Shown: piece by piece, positions 1 through 12,800 of the stretch
Layout: each line of letters opens with the position of its first letter
Position numbering within the stretch: the stretch's first letter is position 1
Assembly (NCBI GenBank): GCA_037013495.1
Contig: CM072807.1
Span: forward strand, 27,818,802 to 27,882,801
Length of the DNA: 64,000 nucleotides
Source: Hippophae tibetana
Taxonomy: Eukaryota; Streptophyta; Magnoliopsida; Rosales; Elaeagnaceae
Direction of reading: 5' to 3'
Translations under genes and position numbers: made by a program
The notes under the pieces: generated by a model
The model's input: the letters and a program-made list of their open reading frames with translations, nothing else
The model's database searches: none
What the model was told of the DNA's origin: nothing

Positions 1-519
1 CGGAATCCAGCGTTCTTTTTATCAAAATTCTCATAATTCGATTTCTGAGTTATTGACGGTCTCAATATGAAGTAAAACATCATTTTGAAAAAAAATTTAA
101 TTGATGAAGTAGATAAATACCCACGATAAGTTAGATTTATTTTCTACATTTTTTTCAATTTTAAATTCCCAGAATCACTAAAAAAGATATATTGAGACAA
201 TTGAAATTTTGTATATGCATCAAAAAAAGGAAATCGAAAAACCTAAAATTTCAATTGCTGTGAAAGAGAGCAAAATAGAGATTTTTCCAAAAATAGCTCT
301 CAGTGTAAATATTAGAGTAGAATTCAATCCAAAAAAGTTCAAAAAACCATATGAACGTATAATTTAAATGCAGCAGAAACAAAATGTATTGAAAACATAC
401 CTCCTGCCATTGATCAAAATTTTTTATTTTTGAAAAATTTCACTTTCAACATCGAGGCGGGTCAACATGACACAGTTTTAACCTAACGGATACCCGGTCA
501 TATCTTGCTATTCCGGGGA
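1..519 (+). repeat. Satellite monomer, A-left/B-right chimera
   Basis: The first part (ttgacggtctcaatatg, cattttgaaaaa) is A-like. From about base 150 it becomes subfamily B: aatcactaaaaaagata, gaaatcgaaaaacc, cgtgaaagagagc, aaatattagagtagaattc and cagcagaaac. Its distal box reads atgacacag where most copies read atgacccag, so the box dyad is damaged here. The same A-left/B-right arrangement is seen in the units at 3626 and 25288. Confidence 0.85.
59..198 (+). other. Long-spaced inverted repeat within the monomer (representative)
   Basis: gtctcaatat at 59-68 is the exact reverse complement of atattgagac at 189-198, with a 120-bp A+T-rich spacer. Many units keep only the 8-bp core (gtctcaat/attgagac) because the left arm reads caattt. 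Confidence 0.7.
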
Positions 520-1830
520 CGGAATACAGCGTTCTTTTTATCAAAATTATCATAATTCGATTTTTGAGTTATTGACGGTCTCAATTTGAAGTAAAACATC
601 ATTTTGAAAAAAAAATTAATTAACGAAGTAGATAAATACCCACGATAAATAAGATTTATTTTCTTCATTTTTTTCAAGTTTAAATTCACAGAATCCCGCA
701 AAAAGATATATTGAGACAATTTGAAATTTCCATATGCATCAAAAAAAGGAAAACGAAAAAATAAAATTACAATTCCCGTGAAACATAGCAAAAGAGAGAT
801 TTTTTTCAAAAATGGCTCTCATAGTAAATGGTAGAATACAATTCAATCCAAATACGTTCAAAAAAGCATATGAACGTATAATTTAAATGCAGCGGAAACA
901 AAATGGATGGGAAAGATACCTCCTGCCATTGATCAATATTTTATTTCTGAAAAATTTCACTTTCAACATCGTGGCGGGTAAACATGACCAAGTTTTACCC
1001 TAACGGATACTCGGTCATATCTTGCTATTCCGGGGACGGAATCCAGCGTTCTTTTTATCAAAATTCTCATAATTCGATTTCTGAGTTATTGACGGTTTCA
1101 ATATGAAGTAAAACATAATTTTGAAAAAAAATTTAATTAACGAAGTAGATAAATACCCACGATAAATTAGATTTATTTTCTTCATTTTTTTCAAGTTTAA
1201 ATTCACAGAATCCCTCAAAAAGATATATTGAGACAATTTGAAATTTCCATATGCATCAAAAAAAGGAAAACGAAAAAATAAAATTACAATTCCCGTGAAA
1301 CATAGCAAAAGAGAGATTTTTTTCAAAAATGGCTGTCATAGTAAATGGTAGAATACAATTCAATCCAAATACGGTCAAAAAAGCATATGAACGTATAATT
1401 TAAATGCAGCGGAAACAAAATGGATCGGAAAGATACCTCCTGCCATTGATCAAAATTATTTTATATTTCTAAAATTTCACTTTCAACATCGAGGCGGGTC
1501 AACATGACCCAGTTTTACCCTAACGGATACTCGGTCATATCTTGCTATTCCGGGGACGGAATCCAGCGTTCTTTTTATCAAAATTCTCATAATTCGATTT
1601 CTGAGTTATTGACGGTCTCAATTTGAAGTAAAACATTATTTTGAAAAAAAATTTAATTAACGAAGTAGATAAATACCCACGATAAATTAGATTTATTTTC
1701 TTCATTTTTTTCAAGTTTAAATACACAGAATCCCTCAAAAAGATATATTGAGACAATTTGAAATTTCCATATGCATCAAAAAAAGGAAAACGAAAAAATA
1801 AAATTACAATTCCCGTGAAACATAGCAAAA

Positions 1831-1857
1831 GAGAGATTTTTTTCAAAAATGGCTCTC
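1831..1857 (+). other. Imperfect hairpin in each monomer (representative)
   Basis: gagag at 1831-1835 pairs with ctctc at 1853-1857, and attttt at 1836-1841 pairs with aaaaat at 1845-1850. There is a short T/C loop and a two-base gg bulge. The element occurs near position 275-301 of most units. In C units the T-run is shorter and in s units the right arm is cactc. Confidence 0.75.
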
Positions 1858-3053
1858 ATAGTAAATGGTAGAATACAATTCAATCCAAATACGTTCAAAA
1901 AAGCATATGAACGTATAATTTAAATGCAGCGGAAACAAAATGGATGGGAAAGATACCTCCTACCATTGATGAAAATTTTATTTTTGAAAAATTTCACTTT
2001 CAACATCGAGGCGGGTCAACCCGACTCGGTTTGACCCTAACGGATACACGATCGTATCTTGCTATTCCGGGGACGGAATCCAACGCTCTTTTTATCAAAA
2101 TTCTCATAATTCGATTTTTGAGTTATTGACGGTCTCAATTTGAAGTAAAACATAATTTTGAAAAAAAAAATTAATTAACGAAGTAGATAAATACCCACGA
2201 TAAATTAGATTTATTTTCTTCATTTTTTTCAAGTTTAAATACACAGAATCCCTCAAAAAGATATATTGAGACAATTTGAAATTTCCATATGCATGAAAAA
2301 AAGGAAAACGAAAAAATAAAATTACAATTCTCGTGAAACATAGCAAAAGAGAGATTTTTTTCAAAAATGGCTCTCATAGTAAATGGTAGAATACAATTCA
2401 ATCCAAATACGTTCAAAAAAGCATATGAACGTATAATTTAAATGCAGCGGAAACAAAATGGATGGGAAAGATACCTCCTGCCATTGATCAAAATAATTTT
2501 ATATTTCAAAAATTTCACTTTCAACATCGAGGCGGGTCAATATGACCCAGTTTTACCCTAACGGGATACACGATCGTATCTTGCTATTCCGGGGACGGAA
2601 TCCAACGCTCTTTTTATCAAAATTCTCATAATTCGATTTTTGAGTTATTGACGGTCTCAATTTGAAGTAAAACATCATTTTGAAAAAAAAATTTAATTAA
2701 CGAAGTAGATAAATACCCACGATAAATTAGATTTATTTTCTTCATTTTTTTCAAGTTTAAATACACAGAATCCCTCAAAAAGATATATTGAGACAATTTG
2801 AAATTTCCATATGCATCAAAAAAAGGAAAACGAAAAAATAAAATTACAATTCCCGTGAAACATAGCAAAAGAGAGATTTTTTTCAAAAATGGCTCTCATA
2901 GTAAATGGTAGAATACAATTCAATCCAAATATGTTCAAAAAACCATATGAGCGTATAATTTATATGCAGCGGAAACAAAATGGATGGGAAAGATACCTCC
3001 TGCCATTGATCAAAGTTTTTATTTTTGAAAAATTTCACTTTCAACATCGAGGC

Positions 3054-3068
3054 GGGTCAACATGACCC
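3054..3068 (+). other. Tight dyad gggtca-aca-tgaccc (representative, A type)
   Basis: Perfect 6-bp inverted arms with a 3-bp spacer. In this box form the distal word is ttttaccc instead of tttgaccc, so the wide dyad is lost while the tight one is gained. It is common in domains 1 and 2. Confidence 0.82.
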
Positions 3069-3114
3069 AGTTTTACCCTAACGGATACTCGGTTATATCT
3101 TGCTATTCCGGGGA

Positions 3115-3625
3115 CGGAATCCAGCGTTCTTTTTATCATAATTCGATTTTTGAGTTATTGACGGTCTCAATTTGAAGTAAAACATTATTTTGAAAAAAAA
3201 TTTAATTAACGAAGTAGATAAATACCCACGATAAATAAGATTTATTTTCTTCTTTTTTTTCAAGTTTAAATACACAGAATCCCTCAAAAAGATATATTGA
3301 GACAATTTGAAATTTCCATATGCATCAAAAAAAGGAAAACGAAAAAATAAAATTACAATTCCCGTGAAACATAGCAAAAGAGAGATTTTTTTCAAAAATG
3401 GCTCTCATAGTAACTGGTAGAATACATTTCAATCCAAAAACGTTCAAAAAACCATATGAACGTATAATTTAAATGCAGCGGAAACAAAATGGATGGGAAA
3501 GATACCTCCTGCCATTGATCAAAATTATTTTATATTTCAAAAATTTCACTTTCAACATCGAGGCGGGTCAACATGACCCAGTTTTACCCTAACAGATACT
3601 CGGTCATATCTTGCTATTCCGGGGA
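3115..3625 (+). repeat. First 9-bp-deleted satellite monomer (511 bp)
   Basis: The segment after the landmark reads tttttatcataattcg, where full-length units have nine more bases between two TCA triplets. The same deleted type recurs at 6739, 9323, 9833, 11899, 13445, 15511, 17057, 19122, 20668, 21179, 22205, 23231 and 24777, giving units of 508-511 bp. I see none to the right of 25287. Confidence 0.9.
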
Positions 3626-4144
3626 CAGAATCCAGCGTTCTTTTTATCAAAATTCTCATAATTCGATTTCTGAGTTATTGACGGGCTCAATATGAAGTAA
3701 AACATCATTTTGAAAAAAAATTTAATTAATGAAGTAGATAAATACCCACGATAAATTAGATTTATTTTCTACATTTTTTTCAAGTTTAAATTCCAAGAAT
3801 CAATAAAAAAGATATATTGAGACAATTTGAAATTTTGTATATGCATCAAAAAAAGGAAATCGAAAAACCTAAAATTTCAATTGCCGTGAAAGAGAGCAAA
3901 ACAAAGATTTTTCCAAAAATGGCTCTCAGTGTAAATGTTAGAGTAGAATTCAATCCAAAAAAGTTCAAAAAACCATATGAACGTATAATTTAAATGCAGC
4001 AGAAACAAAATGTATTGAAAACTTACCTCCTGCCATTGATCAAAAATTTTATTTTTGAAAAATTTCACTTTCAACATCGAGGCGGGTCAACATGACCCAG
4101 TTTTACCCTAACGGATACTCGGTCATATCTTGCTATTCCGGGGA
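3626..4144 (+). repeat. Satellite monomer, A-left/B-right chimera
   Basis: A B-type unit embedded in A-type neighbours. It opens with cagaatcc instead of cggaatcc. Its left part carries the A form (cattttgaaaaaaaa) and its right part carries B diagnostics (ttctacatt, gtgaaagagagc, tgttagagtagaattc). It lies 3,625 bp after the similar unit at base 1, the spacing of the left-hand heptamer register. Confidence 0.85.
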
Positions 4145-4663
4145 CGGAATCCAGCGTTCTTTTTATCAAAATTCTCATAATTCGATTTCTGAGTTATTGA
4201 CGGTCTCAATTTGAAGTAAAACATCATTTTGAAAAAAAAATTAATTAACGAAGTAGATAAATACCCACGATAAATTAGATTTATTTTCTTCATTTTTTTC
4301 AAGTTTAAATTCAGAGAATCCCTCAAAAAGATATATTGAGACAATTTGAAATTTCCATATCCATCAAAAAAAGGAAAACGAAAAAATAAAATTATAATTC
4401 CCGTTAAACATAGGAAAAGAGAGATTTTTTTCAAAAATGGCTCTCATAGTAAATGGTAGAATACAATTCAATCCAAATACGTTCAAAAAACGATATGACC
4501 GTATAATTTAAATGCAGCGGAAAAAAAAATGGATGGGAAAGATACCTCCTGCCATTGATCAAAATTTTTATTTTTGAAAAATTTCACTTTAAACATCGAG
4601 GCGGGTCAACATGACCCAGTTTTACCCTAACGGATACTCGGTCCTATCTTGCTATTCCGGGGA

Positions 4664-5182
4664 CGGAATCCAGTGTTCTTTTTATCAAAATTCTCATAAT
4701 TCGATTTCTGAGTGATTGATGGTCACAATATGAAGTAAAACATAATTTTAAATAAAAATTTAATTAATGAAGTAGATAAATACCCACGATAAATTAGATT
4801 TATTTTCTACATTTTTTTCAAGTTTAAATTCCCAGAATCACTAAAAAAGATATATTGAGACAATTTGAAATTTTCTATATGCATCAAAAAAAGGAAATCG
4901 AAAAACCTAAAATTTTAATTGCCGTGATAGAGAGCAAAACAGAGATTTTTCCAAAAATGGCTCTCAATGTTAATGTTAGAGTAGAATTCAATCCAAAAAC
5001 GTTCAAAAAACGATATGAACGTATAATTTAAATGCAGCAAAAACAAAATGGATTGAAAACATATCTCATGCCATTGATCAAAATTTTTATTTTTGAAAAA
5101 TTTCACTTTCAACATCGAGGCGGGTCAACATGACCCAGTTTTACCCTAACGGATACCCGGTCATATCTTGCTATTCCGGGGA
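4664..5182 (+). repeat. Satellite monomer, full subfamily B
   Basis: This unit has the B form throughout: tgattgatggtcacaat, cataattttaaataaaaa, ttctacatt, aatcactaaaaaagata, gtgatagagagc, tgttagagtagaattc and cagcaaaaac. It is the only complete B unit in the left 25 kb and matches the full B units of the 32-38 kb region. Confidence 0.85.
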
Positions 5183-6219
5183 CGGAATCCAGCGTTCTTT
5201 TTATCAAAATTCTCATAATTCGATTTCTGAGTTATTGACGGTCTCAATTTGAAGTAAAACATTATTTTGAAAAAAAATTTAATTAACGAAGTAGATAAAT
5301 ACCCACGATAAATTAGATTTATTTTCTTCATTTTTTTCAAGTTTAAATTCACAGAATCCCTCAAAAAGATATATTGAGACAATTTGAAATTTCCATATGC
5401 ATCAAAAAAAGGAAAACAAAAAAATAAAATTACAATTCCCGTGAAACATAGCAAAAGAGAGATTTTTTTCAAAAATGGCTCTCATAGTAACTGGTAGAAT
5501 ACAATTCAATCCAAAAACGTTCAAAAAACCTTATCAACGTATAATTTAAATGCAGCGGAAACAAAATGGATGGGAAAGATACCTCCTGCCATTGATCAAA
5601 ATTATTTTATATTTCAAAAATTTCACTTTCAACATCGAGGCGGGTCAACATGACCCAGTTTTACCCTAACGGATACTCGGTCATATCTTGCTATTCCGGG
5701 GACGGAATCCAGCGTTCTTTTTATCAAAATTCTCATAATTCGATTTCTGAGTTATTGACGGTCTCAATATGAAGTAAAACATCATTTTGAAAAAAAATTT
5801 AATTAATGAAGTAGATAAATACCCACAATAAATTAGATTTATTTTCTTCATTTTTTTCAAGTTTAAATACACAGAATCCCTCAAAAAGATATATTGAGAA
5901 AATTTGAAATTTCCATATGCATCAAAAAAAGGAAAACGAAAAAATAAAATTACAATTCCCGTGAAACATAGCAAAAGAGAGATTTTTTTCAAAAATGGCT
6001 CTCATAGTAAATGGTAGAATACAATTCAATCCAAATACGTTCAAAAAAGCATATGAACGTATAATTTAAATGCAGCGGAAACAAAATGGATGGGAAAGAT
6101 ACCTCCTGCCATTGATTAAAATTTTATTTTTGAAAAATTTCACTTTCAACATCGAGGCGGGTCAACCCGACTCGGTTTGACCCTAACGGATACACGATCG
6201 TATCTTGCTATTCCGGGGA

Positions 6220-7766
6220 CGGAATCCAACGCTCTTTTTATCAAAATTCTCATAATTCGATTTTTGAGTTATTGACGGTCTCAATTTGAAGTAAAACATC
6301 ATTTTGAAAAAAAAATTTAATTAACGAAGTAGATAAATACCCACGATAAATTAGATTTATTTTCTTCATTTTTTTCAAGTTTAAATACACAGAATCCCTC
6401 AAAAAGATATATTGAGACAATTTGAAATTTCCATATGCATCAAAAAAAGGAAAACGAAAAAATAAAATTACAATTCCCGTGAAACATAGCAAAAGAGAGA
6501 TTTTTTTCAAAAATGGCTCTCATAGTAAATGGTAGAATACAATTCAATCCAAATATGTTCAAAAAACCATATGAGCGTATAATTTATATGCAGCGGAAAC
6601 AAAATGGATGGGAAAGATACCTCCTGCCATTGATCAAAGTTTTTATTTTTGAAAAATTTCACTTTCAACATCGAGGCGGGTCAACATGACCCAGTTTTAC
6701 CCTAACGGATACTCGGTTATATCTTGCTATTCCGGGGACGGAATCCAGCGTTCTTTTTATCATAATTCGATTTTTGAGTTATTGACGGTCTCAATTTGAA
6801 GTAAAACATTCTTTTGAAAAAAAATTTAATTAAAGAAGTAGATAAATACCCACGATAAATAAGATTTATTTTATTCATTTTTTTCAAGTTTAAATACACA
6901 GAATCCCTCAAAAAGATATATTGAGACAATTTGAAATTTCCATATGCATCAAAAAAAGGAAAACGAAAAAATAAAATTACAATTCCCGTGAAACATAGCA
7001 AAAGAGAGATTTTTTTCAAAAATGGCTCTCATAGTAACTGGTAGAATACAATTCAATCCAAAAACGTTCAAAAAACCTTATCAACGTATAATTTAAATGC
7101 AGCGGAAACAAAATGGATGGGAAAGATACCTCCTGCCATTGATCAAAATTATTTTATATTTCAAAAATTTCACTTTCAACATCGAGGCGGGTCAACATGA
7201 CCCAGTTTTACCCTAACGGATACTCGGTCATATCTTGCTATTCCGGGGACGGAATCCAGCATTCTTTTTATCAAAATTCTCATAATTCGATTTCTGAGTT
7301 ATTGACGGTCTCAATATGAAGTAAAACATCATTTTGAAAAAAAATTTAATTAATGAAGTAGATAAATACCCACGATAAATTAGATTTATTTTCTTCATTT
7401 TTTTCAGGTTTAAATTCACAGAATCCCTCAAAAATATATATTGAGACAATTTGAAATTTCCATATGCATAAAAAAAAGGAAAACGAAAATATAAATTACA
7501 ATTCCCGTGAAACATAGCAAAAGAGAGATTTTTTTTCAAAAATTGCTCTCATAGTAAATGGTAGAATACAATTCAATCCAAATACGTTCAAAAAAGCATA
7601 TGAACGTATAATTTAAATGCAGCGGAAACAAAATGGATGGGAAAGATACCTCCTGCCATTGATCAAAATTTTATTTTTGAAAAATTTCACTTTCAACATC
7701 GAGGCGGGTCAACCCGACTCTGTTTGACCCTAACGGATACACGATCGTATCTTGCTATTCCGGGGA
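6220..7766 (+). repeat. X-del9-Y trimer, copy 1
   Basis: Three consecutive units form a recognisable trimer: X (519 bp; aatatgttc and gagcgtataatttatatg), the 9-bp-deleted unit, and Y (517 bp; ggtttaaattc, atgcataaaaaaaagg, caaaaattgctc). The same trimer recurs at 11380-12926, 14992-16538, 16539-18084 and 18603-20149. An X-del9 pair without Y is seen at 2596, 8804 and 12927. Confidence 0.8.
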
Positions 7767-9832
7767 CGGAATCCAACGCTCTTTTTATCAAAATTCTCAT
7801 AATTCGATTTTTGAGTTATTGACGGTCTCAATTTGAAGTAAAACATAATTTTGAAAAAAAAATTAAATTAACGAAGTAGATAAATACCCACGATAAATTA
7901 GAATTATTTTCTTCATTTTTTTCAAGTTTAAATACACAGAATCCCTCAAAAAGATATATTGAGACAATTTGAAATTTCCATATGCTTCAAAAAAAGGAAA
8001 ACGAAAAAATAAAATTACAATTCCCGTGAAACATAGCAAAAGAGAGATTTTTTTTCAAAAATGGCTCTCATAGTAAATGGTAGAATACAATTCAATCCAA
8101 ATACGTTCAAAAAAGCATATGAACGTATAATTTAAATGCAGCGGAAACAAAATGGATGGGAAAGATACCTCCTGCCATTGATCAAAATTTTATTTTTGAA
8201 AAATTTCACTTTCAACATCGAGGCGGGTCAACCCGACTCTGTTTGACCCTAACGGATACACGATCGTATCTTGCGCTTCCGGGGACGGAATCCAACGCTC
8301 TTTTTATCAAAATTCTCATAATTCGATTTTTGAGTTATTGACGGTCTCAATTTGAAGTAAAACATAATTTTGAAAAAAAAATTTAATTAACGAAGTAGAT
8401 AAATACCCACGATAAATTAGATTTATTTTCTTCATTTTTTTCAAGTTTAAATACACAGAATCCCTCAAAAAGATATATTGAGACAATTTGAAATTTCCAT
8501 ATGCATCAAAAAAAGGAAAACGAAAAAATAAAATTACAATTCCCGTGAAACATAGCAAAAGAGAGATTTTTTTCAAAAATGGCTCTCATAGTAAATGGTA
8601 GAATACAATTCATTCCAAATACGTTCAAAAAAGCATATGAACGTATAATTTAAATGCAGCGGAAACAAAATGGATGGGAAAGATACCTCCTGCCATTGAT
8701 CAAAATTTTATTTTTGAAAAATTTCACTTTCAACATCGAGGCGGGTCAACCCGACTCGGTTTGACCCTAACGGATACACGATCGTATCTTGCTATTCCGG
8801 GGACGGAATCCAACGCTCTTTTTATCAAAATTCTCATAATTCGATTTTTGAGTTATTGACGGTCTCAATTTGAAGTAAAACATCATTTTGAAAAAAAAAT
8901 TTAATTAACGAAGTAGATAAATACCCACGATAAATTAGATTTATTTTCTTCATTTTTTTCAAGTTTAAATACACAGAATCCCTCAAAAAGATATATTGAG
9001 ACAATTTGAAATTTCCATATGCATCAAAAAAAGGAAAACGAAAAAATAAAATTACAATTCCCGTGAAACATAGCAAAAGAGAGATTTTTTTCAAAAATGG
9101 CTCTCATAGTAAATGGTAGAATACAATTCAATCCAAATATGTTCAAAAAACCATATGAGCGTATAATTTATATGCAGCGGAAACAAAATGGATGGGAAAG
9201 ATACCTCCTGCCATTGATCAAAGTTTTTATTTTTGAAAAATTTCACTTTCAACATCGAGGCGGGTCAACATGACCCAGTTTTACCCTAACGGATACTCGG
9301 TTATATCTTGCTATTCCGGGGACGGAATCCAGCGTTCTTTTTATCATAATTCGATTTTTGAGTTATTGACGGTCTCAATTTGAAGTAAAACATTATTTTG
9401 AAAAAAAAATTTAATTAACGAAGTAGATAAATACCCACGATAAATTAGATTTATTTTCTTCATTTTTTTCAAGTTTAAATACACAGAATCCCTCAAAAAG
9501 ATATATTGAGACAATTTGAAATTTCCATATGCATCAAAAAAAGGAAAACGAAAAAATAAAATTACAATTCCCGTGAAACATAGCAAAAGAGAGATTTTTT
9601 TCAAAAATGGCTCTCATAGTAAATGGTAGAATACAATTCAATCCAAATATGTTCAAAAAACCATATGAGCGTATAATTTATATGCAGCGGAAACAAAATG
9701 GATGGGAAAGATACCTCCTGCCATTGATCAAAGTTTTTATTTTTGAAAAATTTCACTTTCAACATCGAGGCGGGTCAACATGACCCAGTTTTACCCTAAT
9801 GGATACTCGGTTATATCTTGCTATTCCGGGGA

Positions 9833-12800
9833 CGGAATCCAGCGTTCTTTTTATCATAATTCGATTTTTGAGTTATTGGCGGTCTCAATTTGAAGTAAAA
9901 CATTATTTTGAAAAAAAATTTAATTAACGAAGTAGATAAATACCCACGATAAATAAGATTTATTTTCTTCATTTTTTTCAAGTTTAAATACACAGAATCC
10001 CTCAAAAAGATATATTGAGACAATTTGAAATTTCCATATGCATCAAAAAAAGGAAAACGAAAAAATAAAATTACAATTCCCGTGAAACATAGCAAAAGAG
10101 AGATTTTTTTCAAAAATGGCTCTCATAGTAACTGGTAGAATACAATTCAATCCAAAAACGTTCAAAAAACCATATGAACGTATAATTTAAATGCAGCGGA
10201 AACAAAATGGATGGGAAAGATACCTCCTGCCATTGATCAAAATTATTTTATATTTCAAAAATTTCACTTTCAACATCGAGGCGGGTAAACATGACCCAGT
10301 TTTACCCTAACGGATACTCGGTCATATCTTGCTATTCCGGGGACGGAATCCAGCGTTCTTTTTATCAAAATTCTCATAATTCGATTTCTGAGTTATTGAC
10401 GGTTTCAATATGAAGTAAAACATAATTTTGAAAAAAAATTTAATTAACGAAGTAGATAAATACCCACGATAAATTAGATTTATTTTCTTCATTTTTTTCA
10501 AGTTTAAATTCACAGAATCCCTCAAAAAGATATATTGAGACAATTTGAAATTTCCATATGCTTCAAAAAAAGGAAAACGAAAAAATAAAATTACAATTCC
10601 CGTGAAACATAGCAAAAGAGAGATTTTTTTTCAAAAATGGCTCTCATAGTAAATGGTAGAATACAATTCAATCCAAATACGTTCAAAAAAGCATATGAAC
10701 GTATAATTTAAATGCAGCGGAAACAAAATGGATGGGAAAGATACCTCCTGCCATTGATCAAAATTTTATTTTTGAAAAATTTCACTTTCAACATCGAGGC
10801 GGGTCAACCCGACTCTGTTTGACCCTAACGGATACACGATCGTATCTTGCTATTCCGGGGACGGAATCCAACGCTCTTTTTATCAAAATTCTCATAATTC
10901 GATTTTTGAGTTATTGACGGTCTCAATTTGAAGTAAAACATAATTTTGAAAAAAAAATTTAATTAACGAAGTAGATAAATACCCACGATAAATTAGATTT
11001 ATTTTCTTCATTTTTTTCAAGTTTAAATACACAGAATCCCTCAAAAAGATATATTGAGACAATTTGAAATTTCCATATGCATCAAAAAAAGGAAAACGAA
11101 AAAATAAAATTACAATTCCCGTGAAACATAGCAAAAGAGAGATTTTTTTCAAAAATGGCTCTCATAGTAAATGGTAGAATACAATTCATTCCAAATACGT
11201 TCAAAAAAGCATATGAACGTATAATTTAAATGCAGTGGAAACAAAATGGATGGGAAAGATACCTCCTGCCATTGATCAAAATTTTATTTTTGAAAAATTT
11301 CACTTTCAACATCGAGGAGGGTCAACCCGACTCGGTTTGACCCTAACGGATACACGATCGTATCTTGCTATTCCGGGGACGGAATCCAACGCTCTTTTTA
11401 TCAAAATTCTCATAATTCGATTTTTGAGTTATTGACGGTCTCAATTTGAAGTAAAACATCATTTTGAAAAAAAAATTTAATTAACGAAGTAGATAAATAC
11501 CCACGATAAATTAGATTTATTTTCTTCATTTTTTTCAAGTTTAAATACACAGAATCCCTCAAAAAGATATATTGAGACAATTTGAAATTTCCATATGCAT
11601 CAAAAAAAGGAAAACGAAAAAATAAAATTACAATTCCCGTGAAACATAGCAAAAGAGAGATTTTTTTCAAAAATGGCTCTCATAGTAAATGGTAGAATAC
11701 AATTCAATCCAAATATGTTCAAAAAACCTTATGAGCGTATAATTTATATGCAGCGGAAACAAAATGGATGGGAAAGATACCTCCTGCCATTGATCAAAGT
11801 TTTTATTTTTGAAAAATTTCACTTTCAACATCGAGGCGGGTCAACATGACCCAGTTTTACCCTAACGGATACTCGGTTATATCTTGCTATTCCGGGGACG
11901 GAATCCAGCGTTCTTTTTATCATAATTCGATTTTTGAGTTATTGACGGTCTCAATTTGAAGTAAAACATTATTTTGAAAAAAAATTTAATTAACGAAGTA
12001 GATAAATACCCACGATAAATAAGATTTATTTTATTCATTTTTTTCAAGTTTAAATACACAGAATCCCTCAAAAAGATATATTGAGACAATTTGAAATTTC
12101 CATATGCATCAAAAAAAGGAAAACGAAAAAATAAAATTACAATTCCCGTGAAACATAGCAAAAGAGAGATTTTTTTCAAAAATGGCTCTCATAGTAACTG
12201 GTAGAATACAATTCAATCCAAAAACGTTCAAAAAACCATATGAACGTATAATTTAAATGCAGCGGAAACAAAATGGATGGGAAAGATACCTCCTGCCATT
12301 GATCAAAATTATTTTATATTTCAAAAATTTCACTTTCAACATCGAGGCGGGTCAACATGACCCAGTTTTACCCTAACGGATACTCGGTCATATCTTGCTA
12401 TTCCGGGGACGAAATCCAGCGTTCTTTTTATCAAAATTCTCATAATTCGATTTCTGAGTTATTGACGGTCTCAATATGAAGTAAAACATCATTTTGAAAA
12501 AAAATTTAATTAATGAAGTAGATAAATACCCACGATAAATTAGATTTATTTTCTTCATTTTTTTCAGGTTTAAATTCACAGAATCCCTCAAAAATATATA
12601 TTGAGACAATTTGAAATTTCCATATGCATAAAAAAAAGGATAACGAAAATATAAATTACAATTCCCGTGAAACATAGCAAAAGAGAGATTTTTTTTCAAA
12701 AATTGCTCTCATAGTAAATGGTAGAATACAATTCAATCCAAATACGTTCAAAAAAGCATATGAACGTATAATTTAAATGCAGCGGAAACAAAATGGATGG

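Larger units (their letters stand above)
1..7249 (+). repeat. Two diverged heptamer blocks (1-3625 and 3626-7249)
   Basis: Monomers 1-7 and 8-14 line up at an offset of about 3,624-3,625 bp. Both blocks start with a B-type unit (1 and 3626) and end with the same pair: a unit with ccaaatatgttc and catatgagcg (2596, 6220) followed by a 9-bp-deleted unit (3115, 6739). The middle is less consistent: the third unit is A-type at 1037 but B-type at 4664. This is an older heptamer register, partly reshuffled. Confidence 0.72.

Noticed and set aside
498-809. Recurring minus-strand open frame of about 80-103 codons, a possible small hydrophobic protein in most monomers
   Set aside because: It starts at TTG, not ATG. 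Its length flips between 86 and 103 codons with single-base changes in an A-run. B and C units disrupt it or shift its ends. It follows the repeat exactly. A low-complexity A+T-rich repeat whose length is often a multiple of three will show the same frame many times. No family or Kozak-type context is recognisable.
960-1010. Telomere-like words (ccctaa) in each box
   Set aside because: Only a single ccctaac per monomer, with no tandem telomere repeat, so there is no support for interstitial telomeric sequence.
1944-2129. Recurring plus-strand ATG frame of 61-68 codons through the G+C box
   Set aside because: It is present only where the box and A-run lengths happen to keep the frame, and absent in many copies. 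It overlaps the minus-strand frames. It has no recognisable domain and no sign of codon-level constraint.
8266-8290. Unusual ttgcgcttccgg in one box
   Set aside because: A two-base private change in a single unit, ordinary divergence within a satellite.
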